Made by a program: the position numbers and the translations under genes. Below, one piece after another: positions 27,236-34,927 of a stretch of 34,927 bases of DNA (positions are counted from its first letter, which is position 1; the number at the start of each line of letters is the position of its first letter). A model generated the notes under the pieces. That model was not told the DNA's origin, searched no databases, and saw nothing but the letters and a program-made list of their open reading frames with translations. The stretch comes from Bacteroidales bacterium (GTDB lineage Bacteria > Bacteroidota > Bacteroidia > Bacteroidales > PWNQ01), in contig JAIPAE010000014.1 of NCBI GenBank assembly GCA_021740245.1, positions 1-34,927 on the forward strand, in the 5' to 3' direction.

Positions 27236-29056
27236 TTAATTAAACCTTTGCTTTAGTTCATCTTTATTAATAATCTTAATTACAGGCCTTCCATCAAATG
27301 AATACTCCGGAATGCTACAGGCAAATAACGAATTGATCATGGTTTTCATTTCCTCAGTTTCCAGTTTTTTTCCAACTTTGATCGATGTTCGCTTTGCCAT
27401 TGCCATAGCCAGATTAGAATTTCGATCCACCGAAGGATTCATCATCTGTGACTTATAATCTTCCAATACAGCTTCGATGACGCTTTGTAAATCCTGATGA
27501 AATCCGGCAGGGGTTCCGGAGAACTCCCATAAGCAATTTTCCTGTTTTTTAAAGTCAAAACCTAAAGCTTTAATATCCCTGCTGATTTCGTCAAATAGTT
27601 CAGCATCTGAAGGATTTAGTTTAACAGTTTCAGGAAACATAAGTTTTTGAGATGAACTATCTGTTGTTTGCAAGCGACTAATAAAATGCTCATAGAGGAT
27701 CCGTTCATGGGCACGCTGCAAATGAATCAGTAATAAACCTGATTTAATGCTGGTTACAATATATTCTCCGTGTAATTGAAATACATCACTGTTTGTTCTT
27801 TGCTCTTCCTCTTCTGAGGGTATAATCCGCTGTTCTGAATCGCCAGTATCATCTGATTGCTGTTTGTAAAGCTCCTGCCAGTTTTTGTGATTACTGGATT
27901 CTCTCTGGGAACTACCCTGGGGTGAAAATGATGGGCCACCCTTATTGGACTCAAACGGATTGTATCCGGGACTTACTTTTATTTCCGGTTGCTTTACTGG
28001 TCCGGCTTTAGCAGTGCCGGTATACTGCATGCTTTGCTCTGTTTCAAAGTCGAGGCTGGGAGTAAGGTTGTGCTTGCCCAAAGCTTTTTTTACACCCGAA
28101 CGCAATATGGCATATATGCTTTGACCATCTTCAAAGTTAACTTCTGTTTTCGTTGGATGAATATTGATATCGATCTTAGCGGGATCAGTTTCCAAAAACA
28201 AAAAGTAGGAAGCATGGGCTTTTTCCGGTAATAAATGCTCATAGGCATTTGCTATGGCGTGATCAAAATAAAAGTTTTTAAAAAACCGGTTATTAACAAA
28301 CAAATATTGTTCGCCCCTGGTTTTTTTGGCAAATTCCGGTTTCCCCGTATATCCGTATATATTGACTAAACCTGTTTCCACTTCAACAGGAACAAGTCGT
28401 TCTTCCTGCATGCGGCCAAATAAGTTGATAATCCGTTGTTTTAGTTTTGATGCCGGTAATTGAAATTTGGGTTGCTTATCGTCAAACAGCTCCATGGTGA
28501 TGCCCGGGTTGGCTAAGGCTACCCGGTTGAACTCCTCAACAATGTGTCGCATTTCAACCTGGTTGGATTTTAAAAAATTCCTCCGGGCCGGAACATTAAA
28601 AAAGAGATTTTTAATGCTGATTGATGATCCTTTTGAAGTTTGCGTTGGTTTTTGTGCTTTTACATCAGAGCCTTCTACCTGTAGCAAAGTACCCAGTTCA
28701 TCTTCATGACGACGCGTTTTGATTTCCAGATGGGATATAGCGGCAATAGAAGGCAGGGCTTCTCCGCGAAACCCCATCGACTTTATGGAAAACAGATCGT
28801 TAGCTGTTTTAATTTTTGAAGTAGCATGCCGTTCAATACTTAAACGCACATCCGTATCAGACATGCCGGACCCATTATCAATAACCTGAATTAAAGTGCG
28901 TCCAGAATCCTTAACAATAACTTTTATGGTATCAGCACCAGCGTCAATAGCATTTTCCAGTAATTCCTTCACAACAGAGGCAGGCCGCTGGATGACTTCT
29001 CCTGCGGCTATTTGGTTTGCTACTGAATCCGGAAGCAATTGAATAATATCTGACAT
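27236..29056 (-). CDS. mutL: DNA mismatch repair protein MutL
   Basis: IAAGEVIQRPASVVKELLENAIDAGA, DNGSGM, RHATSKI, GFRGEALPSIAA, NVPARRNFLKS, HPTKTEVNF, AHERILYE. Confidence 0.97.
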   Translation of the reverse strand: MSDIIQLLPDSVANQIAAGEVIQRPASVVKELLENAIDAGADTIKVIVKDSGRTLIQVIDNGSGMSDTDVRLSIERHATSKIKTANDLFSIKSMGFRGEALPSIAAISHLEIKTRRHEDELGTLLQVEGSDVKAQKPTQTSKGSSISIKNLFFNVPARRNFLKSNQVEMRHIVEEFNRVALANPGITMELFDDKQPKFQLPASKLKQRIINLFGRMQEERLVPVEVETGLVNIYGYTGKPEFAKKTRGEQYLFVNNRFFKNFYFDHAIANAYEHLLPEKAHASYFLFLETDPAKIDINIHPTKTEVNFEDGQSIYAILRSGVKKALGKHNLTPSLDFETEQSMQYTGTAKAGPVKQPEIKVSPGYNPFESNKGGPSFSPQGSSQRESSNHKNWQELYKQQSDDTGDSEQRIIPSEEEEQRTNSDVFQLHGEYIVTSIKSGLLLIHLQRAHERILYEHFISRLQTTDSSSQKLMFPETVKLNPSDAELFDEISRDIKALGFDFKKQENCLWEFSGTPAGFHQDLQSVIEAVLEDYKSQMMNPSVDRNSNLAMAMAKRTSIKVGKKLETEEMKTMINSLFACSIPEYSFDGRPVIKIINKDELKQRFN

Positions 29057-29064
29057 ACCCTTAA

Positions 29065-29343
29065 CTAAAACAATTCTGAAAAAAACAATACATATACTAC
29101 AGCACCGATCAGTAAAAGATAAAGCAACAACGTTATATTCGAAGATTTACCTTCTCCTTTATGATTCCGGTGAATCTCCCATCGCCGCTCAATGCGATCA
29201 CGAATTTCTTCTATCTGTTGCGCTTTCTCCGGATCAGAATATTGTTCCTTTACCTTTTCCAGTTCTTCTTTGCGTTCATCATAGTAAAGCGGTTTGTATT
29301 CAAACTGCTTGGGATTTGGTCGTTTAAAAACAGTGAATCTCAT
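29065..29343 (-). CDS. Small conserved-looking protein with one C-terminal TM segment, unknown function
   Basis: 92 aa; charged N-terminal part (KRPNPKQFEYKPLYYDERKEELEKVKEQY) then LLLYLLLIGAVVYVLFF; directly upstream of mutL on the same strand. Confidence 0.7.
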   Translation of the reverse strand: MRFTVFKRPNPKQFEYKPLYYDERKEELEKVKEQYSDPEKAQQIEEIRDRIERRWEIHRNHKGEGKSSNITLLLYLLLIGAVVYVLFFSELF

Positions 29344-29414
29344 TGGTCGTTATTTGTTGCAAAGTTATCAATTTTTGTGCCGCTTTTATTAGATTTTACA
29401 GGATCAAATGGCAT

Positions 29415-29451
29415 AAAAAAAGGTTACCTCTTTTAAAGATAACCTTTTTTT
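29415..29451 (-). terminator. Intrinsic terminator downstream of the DUF6580-like gene
   Basis: AAAAAAAGGTTA ... TAACCTTTTTTT stem, inner part CTTTTAAAG, T-tract on minus strand; lies just past the 29467 stop. Confidence 0.75.
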
Positions 29452-29466
29452 ACCGGATTTGTTGAC

Positions 29467-29997
29467 TTATGCTCCGGCAAAAGATTTCGAATATTGCTTC
29501 ACCAGGTAATATGCCCCAAAAAAGAGTGCACTAAAGGACAGAGTTGCGATAACCTCCGTGCGGAAAAAAGGTATCGCCTGTGTATAACTCATGAGCAGAC
29601 CATTAAAGTTCATAGGATATCCAACCATTCCACTGAGCCAAACCCCAAAATTGGTAATCAGGTAAAATAAAACGGAAGATGCCAGAGCTCCGCCCAAAAC
29701 AGTCCAGGTATTTACACGGTTTCTGGTCCACAGCCCAATACCTACCGCTAATGCAAATGCAAGGTATACATATATCAAGGTACTGTGATAGCCGATGATC
29801 AAATCACTGATGAACATCGCTGCAAAGGGAAGAATCAGGGCTATATGTTTTCTGCCAAAGTATGCACCGCCAAAAAAGGCCAGTGCCATTACCGGTGTAA
29901 AATTTGGTATCTCTACAAATATACGCCATGCAATTACAAGCAACACAACTGCATAAGCTAGCAACATCTTAGGGGAAAACCACTTATTTCTCATCAT
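29467..29997 (-). CDS. DUF6580-like membrane protein (putative ECF-S-like transporter component)
   Basis: PNFTPVMALAFFGGAYFGRKHIALILPFAAMFISDLIIGYH...LITNFGVWLSGMVGYP. Confidence 0.75.
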   Translation of the reverse strand: MMRNKWFSPKMLLAYAVVLLVIAWRIFVEIPNFTPVMALAFFGGAYFGRKHIALILPFAAMFISDLIIGYHSTLIYVYLAFALAVGIGLWTRNRVNTWTVLGGALASSVLFYLITNFGVWLSGMVGYPMNFNGLLMSYTQAIPFFRTEVIATLSFSALFFGAYYLVKQYSKSFAGA

Positions 29998-30123
29998 TAC
30001 TGCGTTTTAATTTCGTGTAAATCTAACAAAAACCCCTGCAAAAACACAGAAGCTGAAATGAATTATTTAACAAAAAAATGAACATATTTTTTAATCTACT
30101 GATTAGCAAGCAAAAATTTATTG

Positions 30124-30465
30124 CTAAACATCATCATTAAAAATAATGTCGTATGGCCGTTTAATTTTATTTTCCAGTTCTGCAACGGAAATATATTTTG
30201 AACCACGATAGGATTCTTTACCATCAAAAAATAAAATTAAAACCGGGTTTTCATATACACCAAATTCAGAAGAAAACTCCGGATGCTTTTCTGAATTTAT
30301 AAACCGTAGTTTAATGTTTTGGTACTTTGCCCTGACAAGATCAATAACCTTTGGCCTCAGGCTTAAACAGGGCACGCAATGATCATTATAGAAATACAAC
30401 AATACAGCTGGCTCATGCTGAATAAGCTCAATGGTTTCATCTATTCTTTGTAATTCTTTTTCCAT
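30124..30465 (-). CDS. Thioredoxin-like protein
   Basis: PAVLLYFYNDHCVPCLSLRPKVIDLV...FGVYENPVLILFFDGKESYRG: CxxC and cis-Pro region. Confidence 0.88.
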   Translation of the reverse strand: MEKELQRIDETIELIQHEPAVLLYFYNDHCVPCLSLRPKVIDLVRAKYQNIKLRFINSEKHPEFSSEFGVYENPVLILFFDGKESYRGSKYISVAELENKIKRPYDIIFNDDV

Positions 30466-30507
30466 ATCTTTGAGGTGATAAACAAAAGTATTTCAAAAAA
30501 GTTAGCA

Positions 30508-32118
30508 ATGAATAAAAAATGGTCTTTTTTATTAATCATTTTATTATGTATCATGTATTCCTGCCAGGATAAAGAGAAAGCAGATGCCATATATACCCAT
30601 GGTGTTGTTTATACGGTCGATGATTCAATGGAAGTAGTTGAAGCCTTTGCCATAAGAAATGGCAGATTCTTAGCTGTGGGGAGCAATAAAGAAATAGTAA
30701 GTAATTACGAGGCCGATACTATAATTGACTTAAAGGGCAGGCCGGTTTATCCGGGTTTTATCGATCCGCATTGTCATTTCTGGGGTTATGGAACTGTTTT
30801 GCAGCAAGCTGATTTAACGGGAATAAAAACGAGAGAGGAGCTTTATAAAAGGTTAAAGGAATACAGCAGTCAACATCCCGATTTAAAATGGATTACAGGC
30901 AGAGGCTGGGATAACACAATGTGGGAAAATACTCAGATGCCGGACAATTCCCGTTTAAACCGGTTATTTCCTGAAACGCCGGTCGTATTAAGGCGTGTTG
31001 ATGGTCATGCGATACTGGCGAACCAGAAAGCTATTGTACTCGCTGGAGCTGAAAATATGGATGGTAAGGCAGGGCCTGCAGGTATTTTTCTTGATAAAGA
31101 TGCTGGAAAAATACTAAAAGCGGTACCGGAACTAAATGAGCAACAGAAAAAACAAGCACTTTTGGATGCCCAGGACGATTGTTTTGCTGTTGGTTTAACA
31201 TCTGTACATGATGCCGGAATGGACTGGCACTGGGTTAAGCGTATACAGGAGCTTCATCAGCAGGGGCAGCTAAAAATGCGAATTTACGCTATGCTGAATC
31301 CTACCCATGAGAATTTAAAAAAAATGTATGAAGGACCCGTAAAAACGGATTATTTAAATGTCCGGTCATTAAAACTGTATGCAGACGGAGCGCTGGGCAG
31401 TAGGGGAGCTAAGTTGATCGAACCATACAGCGATAAACCAGAAACCAATGGCTTGTTGCTGATCAACCCGGATACCATGCTGGAATATTGTCAACTGGCA
31501 TACGACCTTGGCTTTCAGGTAAACACTCATGCTATTGGAGACTCTGCTAACCGTTTGGTATTAGATGTTTATGCTAAAGTGTTGCGCGAAACAAATGATT
31601 TTCGCTGGCGCATAGAACACAGCCAGGTTGTTCATCCGGATGATCTGGAGAAATTTGGCCACTTCAGTATTATTCCTTCAATACAAACAACACATGCCAC
31701 AAGCGATATGGACTGGGCAGGAGAGAGGCTGGGAGTGGAGCGGCTAAAGCATGCCTACCAGTATAAAAAACTGTTAAAGCAAAATGGTTGGTTACCCAAT
31801 GGATCTGATTTTCCCGTTGAAGATATAAATCCTTTGTACGGGTTCTATGCTGCTATCAGCAGGAAGGATAAAGATGGTAATCCTGAAAATGGGTTTATGG
31901 ACGATCAGGCACTTAGCCGTAAAGAAGCGCTTAAAGCCATGACCATCTGGGCCGCAAAAGCAGGTTTTGAAGAATCGGAGAAAGGGTCCATACAGAAAGG
32001 GAAAATGGCTGATTTTGTTATCCTGGAGAAAGACATTATGAAAATCCCTGTAAAAGAAACATTCTCTGTAAACGTAATAGAAACATACCTGAACGGGGAG
32101 AAGGTGATGAAGCGGTGA
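30508..32118 (+). CDS. Amidohydrolase (YtcJ-like), lipoprotein
   Basis: Lipobox-like IMYSC; AIRNGRFLAVGSNKEI, YPGFIDPHCHFWGYG, LKLYADGALGSRGA, VNTHAIGDSAN, WRIEHSQVV, GSDFPVEDINPLYG. ATG at 30508 preferred over the ORF-track start at 30475. Confidence 0.9.
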   Translation: MNKKWSFLLIILLCIMYSCQDKEKADAIYTHGVVYTVDDSMEVVEAFAIRNGRFLAVGSNKEIVSNYEADTIIDLKGRPVYPGFIDPHCHFWGYGTVLQQADLTGIKTREELYKRLKEYSSQHPDLKWITGRGWDNTMWENTQMPDNSRLNRLFPETPVVLRRVDGHAILANQKAIVLAGAENMDGKAGPAGIFLDKDAGKILKAVPELNEQQKKQALLDAQDDCFAVGLTSVHDAGMDWHWVKRIQELHQQGQLKMRIYAMLNPTHENLKKMYEGPVKTDYLNVRSLKLYADGALGSRGAKLIEPYSDKPETNGLLLINPDTMLEYCQLAYDLGFQVNTHAIGDSANRLVLDVYAKVLRETNDFRWRIEHSQVVHPDDLEKFGHFSIIPSIQTTHATSDMDWAGERLGVERLKHAYQYKKLLKQNGWLPNGSDFPVEDINPLYGFYAAISRKDKDGNPENGFMDDQALSRKEALKAMTIWAAKAGFEESEKGSIQKGKMADFVILEKDIMKIPVKETFSVNVIETYLNGEKVMKR

Positions 32119-32127
32119 GACGAGTTG

Positions 32128-32172
32128 GCGACTTAAGCGACTTAAGCGACTTGAGCGACTTGAGCGACTTCA
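32128..32172. repeat. 9-bp tandem repeat, 5 units
   Basis: gcgacttaa gcgacttaa gcgacttga gcgacttga gcgacttca, followed by gcgaac. Confidence 0.9.
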
Positions 32173-32209
32173 GCGAACGAAGAGATGAAGTGACGAAGAG
32201 ACTGAAAGT

Positions 32210-32237
32210 GCGATGATGCGATGATGCGATGATGCGA
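32210..32237. repeat. 8-bp tandem repeat, 3.5 units
   Basis: gcgatgat x3 + gcga. Confidence 0.9.
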
Positions 32238-32294
32238 ATGTGTGTGTTTGTTGTCATTTAAAGGAATCAAACAGGCTTATGGATGATAAAAATA

Positions 32295-34268
32295 TCAGGA
32301 TTTTCTTCCAAGTTCCCGGAATCCTTTCCAAATCGTATTAAAATCATTAGCCAGCTTATAGTCTTTCGCATAAAGCAAATTAAGCCGGTGCAGGGTGGAG
32401 GCAGTCAGTTGTTTGTTGGGAAATACATCAGAAGGGTAGAGCACGCCGGGCCTGGTATCCGGTAAATGAATTTTTTCTGCTTCACCGTCAGGATCATATC
32501 CAACCCAGGAAACCTTTCCGATCATCACTTTGAAAATGTTTAATAAAAAACCGGATGGACGTTTCACTAACCATGCAGCAACCGGATAAAAGACCAGGAG
32601 CAGAAGGGAAGTGATAATATCAAAAAAGCGCTTACGTCTTTGGTTTAAGGGCTTTGTTATTGAATTAATATCGATGGAAAATAAATCTGATGTGGTTGAT
32701 ATGGAATTACTTCCGATCAGATACATGCTTTCTTCCGGAGCAATTTTATAGTCAATATGATCAGAGCTTAGTTCGGCCATGTGGTCAATGATTTGTTCGG
32801 CACTCAGATTTTTCGAACAAAAGATAATTTCATCAATCCGGTATATTTCCACTATTTCATTCAATTGCTCCAGACTACCTGCAAACATTGGATCGTCAGA
32901 TGACCCGGGACTGCAGAACCCGATAAAACCAACAGAAGGAGTGGAATTTTTCAGGATTCCCGCTACTCGCGTAGCTTCTTCCTTGTCTCCGGTAATCAGG
33001 TAACGCTTTTCTTCTGGATTAATGTAATGCTTTAAATTACGACTGGATGATCTTGTTATATAGCGTATTAAAAGAGTAGACAATAATGCCCAGATGGCTC
33101 CAAAAATGATCAGCGCCCTGGAAAACCGGAAGGATTCCGGAAGCAAAGCATAGATAACCAATATCGCTAAGGTTCCTGAAATGATTCCTTTAAACACACC
33201 ACTACTATGATAAGGCTTATCATAGCCGCCATTCATGAAAAGAGTAAAAAGCCATATCAATATATAGGAGGGAACCACATACCGCAGATACTCCGGAGGA
33301 TACATGTTTCCATCCATCGCCTTAACTGCTGTTTCCCAGTAGCTTTTCAGAAACCACATGCCACCAAAAATGACTGTTGCATCCAGTAAAGGAAGATATG
33401 CTTTTTTCCAGAAACGGTTAAAAACAGCTAAGGTAGCACGAAGATAGATTGCTATATTGATCAGAAATGTAAACAAACTGGCGTGACGGCTTGAAAAATG
33501 CTTGCGGGCAAAGATGATCATAGCATTGTAAAATGTAAACACATAATTCACACTACGCTTTTTTGTACTTTCTCCTTTGTAATGTATGATGCGGGTTTTA
33601 GGAAAATAGATGTTTTTATATCCGCCACGGATAATCCGGTAGGATAAATCAATATCTTCACCATACATAAAATAATCTTCATCCAGTTTACCTACTTTAT
33701 CCAGGGTCTCTTTTCTAAGAAGCATAAAAGCACCGGAAAGTATTTCCACTTCGTTAATTTCCTCTTCATCCAGAAACCCCATATGATAGCGGTTAAAGGT
33801 TTTGGAATGAGGGAACAGTCTTGAAAGGCCTGTAATTTTATAAAAAGCAACAGCAGGGGTGGGGAGACCACGCTTGGATTCAGGCAGGAATTTGCCCTGT
33901 CCGTCAATCATCTTAACGCCCATGCCACCGGCATCAGGATGATGATCCATATAGTCGATACACTTTTCAAATGTGTCTTTTTCCACTACCGTATCCGGAT
34001 TAAGCAAAAGAATATATTGCCCTTGCGATTGACGTATCGCCTGATTATTAGCTCTGGAAAAACCTACGTTTTCCTCATTGGCTATAAGTTTAACTTCCGG
34101 AAACGAATTACGGACCATTTCTACCGAACCATCTACTGACTTGTTGTCAACAACGAATACTTCCATTTCAATGTTCTGACCTGCTATTTGAACAGATTTC
34201 AAACATTGTTCCAGGAAATATTTTACATTGTAATTTACTATGACAACCGATAGCTGCATGGCGCTCAA
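32295..34268 (-). CDS. Family-2 glycosyltransferase fused to membrane/Rossmann/sugar-transferase-like C-terminal region
   Basis: VVIVNYNVKYFLEQCLKSV...VFVVDNKSVDGS, LLLNPDT, GAFMLLRKETLDKVG; then TM helices, nucleotide-binding-like region (EKRYLITGDKEEATRVAGIL) and RRKRFFDIITSLLLLVFYP ... KVSWVGYDPD ... TRPGVL. Confidence 0.88.
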   Translation of the reverse strand: MSAMQLSVVIVNYNVKYFLEQCLKSVQIAGQNIEMEVFVVDNKSVDGSVEMVRNSFPEVKLIANEENVGFSRANNQAIRQSQGQYILLLNPDTVVEKDTFEKCIDYMDHHPDAGGMGVKMIDGQGKFLPESKRGLPTPAVAFYKITGLSRLFPHSKTFNRYHMGFLDEEEINEVEILSGAFMLLRKETLDKVGKLDEDYFMYGEDIDLSYRIIRGGYKNIYFPKTRIIHYKGESTKKRSVNYVFTFYNAMIIFARKHFSSRHASLFTFLINIAIYLRATLAVFNRFWKKAYLPLLDATVIFGGMWFLKSYWETAVKAMDGNMYPPEYLRYVVPSYILIWLFTLFMNGGYDKPYHSSGVFKGIISGTLAILVIYALLPESFRFSRALIIFGAIWALLSTLLIRYITRSSSRNLKHYINPEEKRYLITGDKEEATRVAGILKNSTPSVGFIGFCSPGSSDDPMFAGSLEQLNEIVEIYRIDEIIFCSKNLSAEQIIDHMAELSSDHIDYKIAPEESMYLIGSNSISTTSDLFSIDINSITKPLNQRRKRFFDIITSLLLLVFYPVAAWLVKRPSGFLLNIFKVMIGKVSWVGYDPDGEAEKIHLPDTRPGVLYPSDVFPNKQLTASTLHRLNLLYAKDYKLANDFNTIWKGFRELGRKS

Positions 34269-34297
34269 AGATAGTCGATCTTTATGACATAATCGGG

Positions 34298-34678
34298 TTA
34301 ATTAGAGAAGAAATCCTTTAAAGAAGCCATAATTATTTTTTTCCAGCCATATTTGATATTCTCATATGCCGGATCCGGAATATTCGTTTGCTCCAGTTCA
34401 ACAATCGTCTTATCTTTATGTGGGCTAAGTTTCAATGTTACGATCGATTCTTTTTCATCATTGCCAAAATACCATTGTTGCCTGATCATCTGACTGGGAA
34501 TAAATTCGATATTTTTTCCAACTACATCGCCATCCAGCCACTCAAAATCACTCCCGGGCGTTTCATCCATCACAGCCGGATATCCCGTCCATAGTTCAAT
34601 GGTTTGAGGAGTTACAAGTGCCCGGTATAATATCTCGGGTTCGGTATTGATCTTAAACGTGAGTTGGAGTTTTTTCAT
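34298..34678 (-). CDS. START-like/SRPBCC domain protein
   Basis: KKLQLTFKINTEPEILYRALVTPQTIELWTGYPAVMDETPGSDFEWLDGDVVGKNIEF...WYFG; ATG at 34678 preferred over the ORF-track start at 34708. Confidence 0.75.
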   Translation of the reverse strand: MKKLQLTFKINTEPEILYRALVTPQTIELWTGYPAVMDETPGSDFEWLDGDVVGKNIEFIPSQMIRQQWYFGNDEKESIVTLKLSPHKDKTIVELEQTNIPDPAYENIKYGWKKIIMASLKDFFSN

Positions 34679-34927
34679 AATACTGACGATTCGGTTCCTG
34701 TCATACAAATGTACGAAATTTGCACTACTGTAAGCAGAATAATGCCCCTCGCAGATTAAAACAATAACAGACAGACAGGTATAGCCGGATTTATATCCAG
34801 ATATATACGTATCTTTAATAATTTGTAATAATTTGTTGTTTATTAATGTGTCGTGCGGTTTGGAATGTTAATAAAAATGTTAGTATTTAATATTAAAAAA
34901 GTTATGCATTATATTGATATACAATAT

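Noticed and set aside
30103-30127. TTAGCAA...TTGCTAA hairpin at the thioredoxin-like gene end
   Set aside because: Only 7 bp with an 11-nt AT-rich loop, overlaps the stop codon, weak; not called as terminator
32128-32237. Possible CRISPR array
   Set aside because: Contiguous 8-9 bp units without spacers; a microsatellite, not a CRISPR
32036-32257. ORF with SLKSLKSLKSLKSL repeats
   Set aside because: Product of translating the 9-bp tandem repeat; overlaps the amidohydrolase end, no coding evidence
34770-34927. AT-rich tail with short direct repeats (taataatttg)
   Set aside because: Low-complexity AT-rich DNA at the window edge; the downstream gene is not visible so no promoter call is justified

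Overview
The window looks like chromosomal DNA from a Bacteroidota member, judged from protein families, lipobox-type N-termini and TAnnTTTG-like -7 promoter motifs. I see no phage, rRNA, tRNA or CRISPR locus. Main contents, left to right: (1) partial sodium:solute symporter; (2) DUF4831-like lipoprotein; (3) two-receiver + PEP/pyruvate-binding (ATP-grasp) protein; (4) DUF493-like and YbaB-like small proteins; (5) a 4-gene exopolysaccharide-type locus (processive GT2, TPR + YaiO-like outer-membrane barrel, glycosidase-like TIM barrel + deacetylase-like fusion, second deacetylase-like lipoprotein) that parallels the part list of PgaABC but with apparently degenerate deacetylase motifs; (6) tricorn-like S41 protease; (7) a ~340-bp non-coding interval bounded by a perfect 12-bp inverted repeat, with an internal palindrome; (8) a 7-gene operon of DUF134 regulator, three NifX/NifB-type proteins, a DUF5320-like protein and two ferredoxin-containing MinD-like ATPases (ORP/MTH1175-like), with a palindrome exactly in the -33/-7 promoter spacer; (9) uvrB, EEP-family protein, two rhomboids (one apparently lacking the catalytic Ser), mutL with an atypical C-terminal metal site; (10) small membrane protein, DUF6580-like protein, thioredoxin-like protein, YtcJ-like amidohydrolase, 9-mer/8-mer tandem repeats, a GT2 fused to a core-deleted sugar-transferase-like module, and a START-like protein. 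The strongest candidates for follow-up are the Pga-like locus and the promoter-embedded palindrome of the DUF134/NifX operon. All family calls are by eye from the translations; no search was run.
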